This document shows, piece after piece, positions 17,220-25,283 of a stretch of DNA of 64,000 bases (the first letter of the stretch is position 1; every line of letters begins with the position of its first letter). Made by a program: the position numbers and the translations under genes. The notes under the pieces were generated by a model that worked only from the letters and a program-made list of their open reading frames with translations, did no database searches and was not told the DNA's origin. The stretch is from Chthonobacter albigriseus (GTDB lineage: Bacteria; Pseudomonadota; Alphaproteobacteria; Rhizobiales; Pleomorphomonadaceae), in contig NZ_JACDIT010000001.1 in assembly GCF_013839445.1 (NCBI RefSeq), positions 760,126-824,125 of the forward strand. Reading direction: 5' to 3'.

Positions 17220-17243
17220 CATGCGGGAAGCAAAGGAGAGGGG

Positions 17244-17576
17244 TCAGGCGAGGCTGCTCGGCGAGGCGCCGGTGTCGCCGCCGCCTGCCGTGGATAGCCC
17301 GTCGCGCACGGCGCGCAGCAGGCGCTTGACCTCGGCGTCGGCGATCCGCTCGGTGGCGAAGGCGGCATCCGGCTCCACGCCGGGATCCTCCTGGTGATCT
17401 TCGGTGCCGAGGTGATCGGCGAGGTCGTCCAGAAGGCCGGGGCCCCGCGCCTTCACGGCGATAGCGACCAGCGCCTCCAGGATCCTGCGGTGAGCGGCAA
17501 GGACGCCCTCGACCTCGGCGGGCGTCAGCTCACCGCTCGACCTGGCGGTCCTCGTCGTCGGCGTCGGATTGCTCAC
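17244..17576 (-). CDS. Hypothetical protein, helical
   Basis: 110 residues, GTG start at 17576 with GGAG 10 nt upstream. It overlaps the 3' end of the upstream gene by 47 bp. The middle (residues 15-50: LTPAEVEGVLAAHRRILEAL and following) looks like amphipathic helix, followed by an acidic segment and a second helix (AEVKRLLRAVRDGL). No family recognised. It sits in a minus-strand pair with the gene at 17530, under the EcfG-type site at 18065. The overlap makes either this start or the upstream stop region worth checking. Confidence 0.6.
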   Translation of the reverse strand: MSNPTPTTRTARSSGELTPAEVEGVLAAHRRILEALVAIAVKARGPGLLDDLADHLGTEDHQEDPGVEPDAAFATERIADAEVKRLLRAVRDGLSTAGGGDTGASPSSLA

Positions 17577-17928
17577 GGAAGGTCTCCAGGTCGCGGCGGA
17601 TGATCTTGGGCTGCTGATCGCCGGTGGTCTCGAAGGTCTCGGGCGTCGACATGCCGCCGTAGTAGCCGCGCACCGGAACCTCCTCGGTCTCGGTGCGGGA
17701 CGGTCCCCCCTCCCCTTCGACGGCGGCGCGCTCGGCCGGGGGAGCCTCGATCACCTCCTTCGGCAGGATGGTGTAGCGGGGCGGGCGAGGCCCATTAGGC
17801 TCGCCGTAGACGCGGTCGTCGCCGTCCTCGGCCAAATGCTCCGGCCGGCCGATCTCGTCGGCGGGGCCGGAGGTGGGTGTGTTCTGGTCGGAGGCGCCGC
17901 TGCGCCCACCCGGGTCGCTCGTGGTCAT
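17530..17928 (-). CDS. Hypothetical hydrophilic protein
   Basis: 132 residues from the ATG at 17928, with GAAAGGTTCC-like purines upstream. Strongly hydrophilic and acidic, with Gly/Pro/Asp/Glu-rich stretches, a PRPPRYTILPKEVIEAPPAER segment (residues 48-68) and RGYYGGMSTPETFETTG. Composition suggests a disordered protectant-like protein. No family recognised. It is the first gene of a two-gene unit behind an EcfG-type promoter. Confidence 0.65.
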   Translation of the reverse strand: MTTSDPGGRSGASDQNTPTSGPADEIGRPEHLAEDGDDRVYGEPNGPRPPRYTILPKEVIEAPPAERAAVEGEGGPSRTETEEVPVRGYYGGMSTPETFETTGDQQPKIIRRDLETFREQSDADDEDRQVER

Positions 17929-18064
17929 GTCCGGAACCTTTCTTCGATCGGCGATCGCCGCGGGCCGGGGCGCGGCCGGCACAATCCGCCGGCTCCAGCA
18001 GGAAAACGGCGAGGGAAGTCAGACCGCCCCCCGCGATCCAGGCGTCGCGCCGGCCGCCGATCCA

Positions 18065-18090
18065 AACCGGCACGCGTCCCCCGTTGTTCC
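18065..18090 (-). promoter_or_regulatory. EcfG-type promoter for the 17928/17576 gene pair
   Basis: On the minus strand GGAAC (18090-18086), 17-nt spacer, GGTT (18068-18065). It lies about 135 nt before the first ATG and just beyond the stop of the gene at 18101. Confidence 0.6.
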
Positions 18091-18100
18091 GTGGGCACCG

Positions 18101-18367
18101 TCAGCGCGTGTCGCGGCCGGAGGACCCGTCCTGGCGCTGGTCGGGATCGGTCGGGCCGTCTACCGCCGGGTTGCTGTAGCTCTCGCCCTCGGTGGTATAG
18201 CCCTTGGGGCTGGTCTCGGAGCGCCGGTCAGCCTCGCGGGAGGAGCGGTGGTCGGCCGCCTTCTCCGGCGAGAGCCCGTCCACATCCGCGGGGTTGCGGT
18301 GCATGCGGTGCTTCTCGGCCGCGGGATCGTCGGTACGCTGGGAATTGTCGGTGCGGTCGTCGCCCAT
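18101..18367 (-). CDS. Hypothetical small hydrophilic protein
   Basis: 88 residues from the ATG at 18367, GAAGGAT upstream. Almost wholly polar (DDRTDNSQRTDDPAAEKHRMH and a Ser/Arg/Asp/Glu-rich remainder, with NPADVDGLSPEKAADHRS). No hydrophobic core, so probably disordered. No family recognised. A canonical EcfG promoter upstream marks it as a likely stress gene. Confidence 0.65.
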   Translation of the reverse strand: MGDDRTDNSQRTDDPAAEKHRMHRNPADVDGLSPEKAADHRSSREADRRSETSPKGYTTEGESYSNPAVDGPTDPDQRQDGSSGRDTR

Positions 18368-18405
18368 GACGGCTGATCCTTCGCTCAAGCTTTCTGGTCC
18401 CCGTC

Positions 18406-18431
18406 AACGGGCTACGGCGGACCTTCGTTCC
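18406..18431 (-). promoter_or_regulatory. EcfG-type promoter for the 18367 gene
   Basis: On the minus strand GGAAC (18431-18427), 17-nt spacer, CGTT (18409-18406). Exact consensus, about 38 nt before the ATG. It partly overlaps the 3' end of the gene at 18412. Confidence 0.78.
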
Positions 18432-18642
18432 GCGCGCCCTTGTCCAGGCGCGGCTCGTCGACCACGACGCGGGCGTTCGGATGGCTCGCCACGAACTCCA
18501 GGTCCGCGGCCAGCTGGCGCGGAAACACCGGCGAGATCTCGATCGTAACGATCTCGTGGAACTCGTTCACCGCCAGGATGCACAGGCAGCGCTCCTCAGG
18601 CCGGTACTCCATCTCCTCGATCCTGATGCGCAGGTGCGCCAT
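18412..18642 (-). CDS. Hypothetical small protein
   Basis: 76 residues with a strong GAGGTGAT before the ATG at 18642. MAHLRIRIEEMEYRPEERC starts a region that alternates hydrophobic and charged residues (CILAVNEFHEIVTIEISPVF), suggesting a small beta-rich fold, then FVASHPNARVVVDEP. No family recognised. No EcfG-type match was found upstream, unlike its neighbours. It may reach transcription of the downstream gene at 18101. Confidence 0.65.
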   Translation of the reverse strand: MAHLRIRIEEMEYRPEERCLCILAVNEFHEIVTIEISPVFPRQLAADLEFVASHPNARVVVDEPRLDKGARNEGPP

Positions 18643-18734
18643 CCATCACCTCATGTTCGCCCGTTGGTCGCGTGAATGCCCCCGCCTCCCCGAGTCCGGG
18701 CGCCGGTCCGTTGTTCCCATTCCGCGTCAGCGCA

Positions 18735-18760
18735 GGAACCGAAGGGGAGTCCGTCCGGTT
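18735..18760 (+). promoter_or_regulatory. EcfG-type promoter for DUF892 gene 2
   Basis: GGAAC (18735-18739), 17-nt spacer, GGTT (18757-18760), 36 nt before the ATG at 18797. Same form as the site of DUF892 gene 1. Confidence 0.65.
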
Positions 18761-18796
18761 AGTCCCCCATTGCAACCGAACGAGGAGCCACATCCC

Positions 18797-19297
18797 ATGG
18801 CGAACCAGGATACGAATATTCGTGACGTCTTCATGGTGGGTCTCAGAAACGCCCACGCCCTTGAGAACGAGGCGCTGTCGATCATGAACCGCCAGATCGA
18901 GCGGATGACCGACTACCCCGACCTTCTCGCCCGCCTGCGCCAGCACGTCGGCGAGACCAACCGGCAGATCCAGCGGATCGAGCAGATTCTCGGCTCGCAT
19001 GACGAGAGCCACTCGTCGCTGAAGGACACGGCTCTTTCGATCGCCGGCAACATCGCGGCGATGATGCACGCGCCGGCCGAAGACGAGATCCTGAAGAACA
19101 CCTTCGCCGACCTCGCCTTCGAGGCCTACGAGATCGCGGCCTACAAGTCGCTGATCGCGATGGCGCGCGCCTGCGGCGAGACGCAGGCCATCCCGCTCCT
19201 GGAGGAGAGCCTCAAGGAGGAGGAGGCGATGGCCGCCTTCCTCGACCAGAACGTCGACAAGGTGACGGTCCAGTACCTGTCGCAGCGCCGCGCCTGA
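18797..19297 (+). CDS. DUF892 ferritin-like protein 2 (YciE/YciF family)
   Basis: 166 residues; GAGGAG precedes the ATG. Family landmarks: RDVFMVGLRNAHALENEALS in helix 1, HVGETNRQIQRIEQIL, EAYEIAAYKSLIAMA and LEESLKEEEAMAAFL, matching a ferritin-like bundle. It differs from the paralogue at 15750 in sequence, so the two are not a recent duplication. Expected role is stress protection, possibly through iron or reactive-oxygen handling (family inference). It lies directly upstream of ecfG on the same strand, but ecfG has its own promoter. Confidence 0.93.
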   Translation: MANQDTNIRDVFMVGLRNAHALENEALSIMNRQIERMTDYPDLLARLRQHVGETNRQIQRIEQILGSHDESHSSLKDTALSIAGNIAAMMHAPAEDEILKNTFADLAFEAYEIAAYKSLIAMARACGETQAIPLLEESLKEEEAMAAFLDQNVDKVTVQYLSQRRA

Positions 19298-19386
19298 CAC
19301 GCGGACATGTCAGCGTCGCGGGGCCGAAGGTTCCGCGGCGCTTCCTATCCTTCGTTCACATTTCACTGCGGCGGTCTGCGGCAGGC

Positions 19387-19411
19387 GGAACGATCCAGTG
19401 AACGAGACGTT
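19387..19411 (+). promoter_or_regulatory. EcfG-type promoter of ecfG (autoregulation)
   Basis: GGAAC (19387-19391), 16-nt spacer, CGTT (19408-19411). Exact consensus about 100 nt before the sigma factor ATG, consistent with positive autoregulation known for EcfG sigma factors. Confidence 0.82.
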
Positions 19412-19512
19412 ACTCCTGCGTCCGACGACCGCTCCTCTCCCTTGCGACAGGCCTCGCCTATCCCGAGCGCCGAGACGACGCGTCGTTTCCTCTATCCGCG
19501 GATGGTGCCGAC

Positions 19513-20055
19513 ATGACAGAAACGTCGTGGGACGCGAAAGCTGAGATCGCAGCCCTCATTCCCGCACTTCGCGCGTTCGCCCGCACCCTGGTCCGGAACC
19601 CGTTCGATGCGGACGACCTGGTCCAGGAAACCCTGATGAAGGGCATCGCGAACGTGCACCGGTTCCAGCCCGGGACGTCGCTGAAATCCTGGCTGTTCAC
19701 GATCTTGCGGAACACCTTCTACACCAACATCAAGATCTCCAACCGCGAGCATCCGGGTGCCGCCGGCTGCGTCTCGGAGGAGTGCATGCTGCTGCCCAGC
19801 CAGGAATGGTCGGTGCGCGGCGTCGAACTGCGGGCCGCGCTGGAACGGCTGCCGGAGGACCAGCGCGAGGTGCTGGTGATGATCGGCGTGCTCGGCATCT
19901 CCTACGAAGAGGCCGCGGTGATCTGCGGCTGCGCGGTCGGCACTATCAAGAGCCGGCTCAACCGCGCCCGCAACCGGATGCTGACCTACCTGGAAGCGCA
20001 GGATCCGAACGAGCTGCTGGAGGACAACGAGCCTGCCCGCGGGCTCGCCGCCTGA
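19513..20055 (+). CDS. ecfG: General stress response sigma factor, EcfG (ECF15) family
   Basis: 180 residues. Sigma2 begins LIPALRAFARTLVRNPFDAD and DLVQETLMKG, with FQPGTSLKSWLFTILRNTFY; sigma4 has LPEDQREVLVMIG, GISYEEAA and VICGCAVGTIKSRLNRAR, the EcfG hallmark. In the GSR, EcfG is held by NepR until phosphorylated PhyR sequesters NepR. Both partners are encoded nearby (20433, 21819). Its own promoter has an exact EcfG site. The residues between sigma2 and sigma4 (ISNREHPGAAGCVSEECM) are somewhat unlike typical EcfG, so it could be a second EcfG copy in a genome with several; this needs a genome-wide check. Confidence 0.92.
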   Translation: MTETSWDAKAEIAALIPALRAFARTLVRNPFDADDLVQETLMKGIANVHRFQPGTSLKSWLFTILRNTFYTNIKISNREHPGAAGCVSEECMLLPSQEWSVRGVELRAALERLPEDQREVLVMIGVLGISYEEAAVICGCAVGTIKSRLNRARNRMLTYLEAQDPNELLEDNEPARGLAA

Positions 20056-20089
20056 GGCAGCTGGACCTGATCACCTCGAAACAGACGCT

Positions 20090-20112
20090 GCGGCCGGGGT
20101 TTCCCCGGCCGC
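20090..20112. terminator. Hairpin between ecfG and DUF2934 gene 3
   Basis: GCGGCCGGGG (20090-20099) and CCCCGGCCGC (20103-20112) pair perfectly around a TTT loop. It lies between convergent genes. There is little T-run on either strand, so termination efficiency is uncertain. Confidence 0.65.
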
Positions 20113-20134
20113 ATCCGCTTGCCCGAGGGTTGCC

Positions 20135-20371
20135 TTACGAATTGCCCGGCCGGGTCTTGCGCGGCCTGTTCGGGGTCCGGACCGGCGCGTCGACGGCCGC
20201 CTCGTCGGCTTCGAGGTAGCTGACGTTGTCGAGCCCGACGTTCTCTTCGGTCTCCTGGTCCACCATCCGGCGGGCTTCCGCCCAGTGGCGCTCCTGGCTC
20301 CCCTCAGGTTGACCTTCCTCGATCCAGAGGCGATAGGCGCGCTCCCGGATCCGCTGTTCGATATCCGACAT
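20135..20371 (-). CDS. DUF2934 domain protein 3
   Basis: 78 residues. The DUF2934 module (EQRIRERAYRLWIEEGQPEG, HW; residues 5-30) is nearly the whole protein, followed by a short acidic linker and a basic tail (RTPNRPRKTRP). GGAG lies 10 nt upstream of the ATG. It converges on ecfG and has an exact EcfG promoter. Third and shortest paralogue in the window. Confidence 0.87.
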   Translation of the reverse strand: MSDIEQRIRERAYRLWIEEGQPEGSQERHWAEARRMVDQETEENVGLDNVSYLEADEAAVDAPVRTPNRPRKTRPGNS

Positions 20372-20404
20372 CCCTTGGTCTCCAGCAGTGTCGAGGCGGA
20401 GCCT

Positions 20405-20429
20405 AACGATGGACGGAGAGGATGGTTCC
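20405..20429 (-). promoter_or_regulatory. EcfG-type promoter for DUF2934 gene 3
   Basis: On the minus strand GGAAC (20429-20425), 16-nt spacer, CGTT (20408-20405). Exact consensus, about 35 nt before the ATG, just past the nepR stop. Confidence 0.8.
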
Positions 20430-20432
20430 AGG

Positions 20433-20657
20433 TCAGCGGGGATGCGGAGGGGGGCGGATCTCGTCGCCGTCCTGCTCCTCGGGCGAGGCCGAGAAGCGGG
20501 CTTCCAGCTCCGCGGAAAGTCGGGCGAGTTCCGGCGGCACGGGTTCGTCGATCAAGGGGCGGAACAGACGGCGCAGGCCAGCCCCGAGCTCGGCCTGGCG
20601 GGTGTCCAGCCGGTGCACGTTGTCGGTTCCCTCGCGGTCATCTTCAGCCGTCATCAT
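20433..20657 (-). CDS. nepR: NepR-family anti-sigma factor
   Basis: 74 residues from the ATG at 20657 (a second ATG follows at once; an ATG at 20694-20696 would add 13 residues). The core ELGAGLRRLFRPLIDEPVPPE, residues 23-43, followed by LARLSAELEARF fits NepR, whose LR...(Y/F)...EPVP...L...L pattern binds EcfG and PhyR. The Asp/Glu-rich tail is variable in the family. In most genomes nepR is immediately upstream of ecfG; here it is about 0.4 kb away, on the opposite strand, with a DUF2934 gene between. No EcfG-type site was found in front of it. Confidence 0.8.
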   Translation of the reverse strand: MMTAEDDREGTDNVHRLDTRQAELGAGLRRLFRPLIDEPVPPELARLSAELEARFSASPEEQDGDEIRPPPHPR

Positions 20658-20817
20658 GGCAGCGCCGTGCCCGTCGTTTTGACATCCATGACCCATACGC
20701 CGCCGGTTGCGAAGCGGATTTCGTGCCTCGAGGTCACCGCCGGGCCTGCGGTGTGGCGCAGATCACACGAGCGGAACCGCCGGATGCCGGCTTTGTTCGC
20801 CTGCCACCAAAGGAAAA

Positions 20818-20850
20818 GCTCCGGCGGGTGACCGCCGGAGCCTCTTTTTT
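20818..20850. terminator. Bidirectional intrinsic terminator
   Basis: GCTCCGGCGG (20818-20827) pairs with CCGCCGGAGC (20832-20841), GTGA loop. On the plus strand six T follow; on the minus strand TTTTCCTTT follows. It ends the PRC-barrel gene. The good plus-strand T-run has no plus-strand gene to serve. Confidence 0.88.
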
Positions 20851-20882
20851 CCTAGGACTGTCGTGCGAGACGACGTTCGCCG

Positions 20883-21686
20883 TTACTGCGAGGTCCCGGT
20901 CGTCGAGCCCGCGCCGGTGGTGGCGTCAGGCGTCGTGGCGTCCGGCGTGGTCGCACCGGTCGGCGGCGTCACGCCTTCGCTGGAACCACTCGACATGGTG
21001 CTCTCGGCATCTTCCGTCGTCCGGAAGGCCGGCGCGCCGTTCAGTTCTTCCTTGGTGGTCTCGAGGCTGACGATCAGGTCGTCGCTCTCGCCGTCCTCGG
21101 TGTTCACGGTCAGGCGCTCGAAGGGAATGGCGACGTTCTTCTCGCCGATGCCGAGGAAGCCGCCGACGCCGACGACGATCGCCTCGCCCTGGCCATCCTG
21201 GGTGAACAGCACGTCATTGACCTCGCCGATGTCCTCGTCGGTCGACGAACGGACCTTGGCGCCGATCAGGTCGCTGGCCAGCCACTGGCCGGACTGCTGC
21301 ATGTCGACGAAGGGCTGTCCGCTCATGCCGGAAGAGGTCGCGGCGGTGTCCGTGGAGGTCGACGCCGGCGGGGTCTGAGCGGTGTCGGCCGGCATGTCGG
21401 TGGATGCCGGAGGAGTCTGGGCCGTGTCGGACGGCATGTCGGTGGACGCCGGCGGGGTCTGGGCGGTATCGGCCGGCATGTCGGTGCTCGGGGTCGGCGT
21501 CGTGGTCGTCGCCGAGGGCGCCGTGCCGGTGCCGCTATTCATGTCAGTGCCGGTGGCGGCGCCGTCGGTCGCGGCGGGCGGCTGAACCTGCTGGCCAGTC
21601 GTCGTGGAGTTCTGATCCTGTGCGAAAGCGCTGCCCGCGGCCAGGAACGCCACGGTGGCCAAGATGGATACGGATGTCTTGTTCAT
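20883..21686 (-). CDS. Secreted PRC-barrel domain protein
   Basis: 267 residues. The ATG at 21686 is chosen because CAGGAG lies 6 nt upstream; an ATG two codons earlier abuts it. Signal peptide about 1-22 (SILATVAFLAAGSAFA, cut before Gln). A Thr/Pro/Ala-rich region includes three 14-residue repeats of STDMPADTAQTPPA. The PRC-barrel (about 130-205: LIGAKVRSSTDEDIGEVNDV, then AIVVGVGGFLGIGEKNVAI) is followed by a Thr/Ala/Pro tail. Periplasmic PRC-barrel proteins of this kind are common in stress regulons of Rhizobiales; the ligand is unknown. It lies downstream of phyR and has its own EcfG-type site. Confidence 0.9.
   Translation of the reverse strand: MNKTSVSILATVAFLAAGSAFAQDQNSTTTGQQVQPPAATDGAATGTDMNSGTGTAPSATTTTPTPSTDMPADTAQTPPASTDMPSDTAQTPPASTDMPADTAQTPPASTSTDTAATSSGMSGQPFVDMQQSGQWLASDLIGAKVRSSTDEDIGEVNDVLFTQDGQGEAIVVGVGGFLGIGEKNVAIPFERLTVNTEDGESDDLIVSLETTKEELNGAPAFRTTEDAESTMSSGSSEGVTPPTGATTPDATTPDATTGAGSTTGTSQ
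21363..21488 (-). repeat. 42-bp in-frame tandem repeat, three copies
   Basis: Encodes residues 67-108 of the PRC-barrel protein: three copies of a 14-residue unit, the second with Ser in place of Ala. The DNA copies are nearly identical. Confidence 0.85.
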
Positions 21687-21731
21687 GGTCATCTCCTGAT
21701 TGTTTCTGAGCGCGTCGGGCGCTGCATATGA

Positions 21732-21757
21732 AACTCACGGAGCGACACGGTTGTTCC
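21732..21757 (-). promoter_or_regulatory. EcfG-type promoter for the PRC-barrel gene
   Basis: On the minus strand GGAAC (21757-21753), 17-nt spacer, AGTT (21735-21732), 45 nt before the ATG. The -10 departs from CGTT at its first base. Confidence 0.5.
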
Positions 21758-21818
21758 ATTGCCCCGACACAAACCTCACAATCGAATTTGATGTTTTTGA
21801 GTAGTGATCAGCTGCAAT

Positions 21819-22616
21819 TCAGGCTTCGCCGACATTCACAGGCGCGGAGGTTGCAGCTTCAAAGAAGAGCGCCTGCGAAATGACCGCGCGCAGAGTCGCG
21901 TCATCGAAGGGCTTACCTACGACATAGGTCGGCTCGAGCCCTGATCCGGTCAGTAGTCGATCGCTATGCCCGGTCACAAAGACGACAGGTACGGAGAATG
22001 CTTCAAGAATCTCCTCGACGGCATTGATTCCTGCCATGTCGTCGTCGAGTTGGATGTCGGACAGGATGAGCCCCGGGCGCAGGATCTTGGCCTGGGCGAC
22101 GGCGGTCTCCCTGCGCGAGGCGACGCCAACCACGATGTGGCCCATGTCCTCCACGACGCGCTTCACGTCGGCGGCGATCAGCCATTCGTCCTCGATGATG
22201 AGCACCCGCGTTTCGAGCTGGTGGTCGATCGCCCGTTCGGCCGCCTCGATCAGCGCACGGATGTCGTCGCGACGGCGATCGGTGATCCAGGCGATCTCGC
22301 TTTCGTTGAAGCCCTCCATGAAGGAGAGCAGGAAGACCAGACGGTTGAGCGGCCCGAGCGCCTGGAGCCTGCGGTCGACCCCGAAACCGGGATCCCCTGC
22401 CGAGGCGATGGTGTCGTGGATATCGAGGCTCCGCCAAGTGGAGAAGAACGCCCGGAACAGCGCCGCCCGCGCGTCGGGACTGCCTTCCAGCGATGCGCGC
22501 CCCTCGATCAGGGCCTTCAGCGTTTCGCTGACAAACGCGTCACCGAGATGGCGCGAACCGGAAAGGGCCCGCGCGAACCGGCGCAGATAGGGTACGTGGC
22601 TGGCGATGCGGCCCAT
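21819..22616 (-). CDS. phyR: General stress response regulator PhyR
   Basis: 265 residues. The N-terminal sigma-like domain (1-130; VPYLRRFARALSGS, then NRLVFLLSFMEGFNESEIAW) mimics EcfG; the C-terminal receiver (137-255) has Glu142/Asp143, phospho-acceptor Asp187 (LILSDIQL), Thr215 (FVTGHSD) and Lys235 (VVGKPF). Phosphorylation lets the sigma-like half bind NepR and free EcfG. An EcfG-type site lies about 77 nt upstream, giving positive feedback. It is on the same strand as the PRC-barrel and nepR genes. Confidence 0.97.
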   Translation of the reverse strand: MGRIASHVPYLRRFARALSGSRHLGDAFVSETLKALIEGRASLEGSPDARAALFRAFFSTWRSLDIHDTIASAGDPGFGVDRRLQALGPLNRLVFLLSFMEGFNESEIAWITDRRRDDIRALIEAAERAIDHQLETRVLIIEDEWLIAADVKRVVEDMGHIVVGVASRRETAVAQAKILRPGLILSDIQLDDDMAGINAVEEILEAFSVPVVFVTGHSDRLLTGSGLEPTYVVGKPFDDATLRAVISQALFFEAATSAPVNVGEA

Positions 22617-22692
22617 GGTTGCGGTCTTCGGTCCCTTCCTCGCCCGACCTGTGGCGGGCGGGGACGGCGGTCGAAACAGCCGCCCCCTGATG

Positions 22693-22718
22693 AACGCAAA
22701 CGGTCAAGGCCGCGTTCC
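22693..22718 (-). promoter_or_regulatory. EcfG-type promoter for phyR
   Basis: On the minus strand GGAAC (22718-22714), 17-nt spacer, CGTT (22696-22693). Exact consensus; the -35 sits in the last codons of the upstream small membrane gene. Confidence 0.78.
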
Positions 22719-22891
22719 GAGGATGGCGAACAGGAAGGCCAAGGCAACGGCCGCGATGCCAAGCACCAGCACCCAGCGCATCCTTCCGGCTAGGGCGCCT
22801 CCACGCGCCTCGGTGGGATTCTTAACCGGCGAACCATCGGGATCGGTATGCGGGATCGGTTGCGTCGGGCGCACGCGATTTGGGTCGTCCG

Positions 22892-22895
<4 letters not shown>
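22704..22895 (-). CDS. Small membrane protein of unknown function
   Basis: 63 residues. Its ATG overlaps the glgX stop (ATGA) and is preceded by GAAGAGGAG, so it is translationally coupled to glgX. Hydrophilic N-terminus (PNRVRPTQPIPHTDPDG) and one helix near 39-60 (MRWVLVLGIAAVALAFLFAI). No family recognised. Its 3' end overlaps the phyR -35 element. Confidence 0.75.
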
Positions 22896-25072
<2,177 letters not shown>

Positions 25073-25173
25073 GAGGTCTCCTAGGGATGGCCGAGATCAC
25101 GCCGGGCGGCGCGGAACGCCCCATCAAGGGAACGACACCTTCAGCTTCTCGGGCAGCTTCTCGGGCTTTGCGT

Positions 25174-25199
25174 AACGCGGGCAGTGCAGCAAACGTTCC
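25174..25199 (-). promoter_or_regulatory. EcfG-type promoter for glgX
   Basis: On the minus strand GGAAC (25199-25195), 17-nt spacer, CGTT (25177-25174). Exact consensus, about 100 nt before the glgX ATG. Confidence 0.78.
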
Positions 25200-25283
25200 G
25201 CACGTCGGTGGGGTGGAACCGGTCGGCGACGCGGGTGCTTGATCGGGAATAGAACCCAGGCGCCAGCCGTTCGCCGAGAGGAC

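Noticed and set aside
18713-18717. GTTCC as a minus-strand -35 for the gene at 18412
   Set aside because: No NGTT at 16 or 17 nt downstream on that strand.
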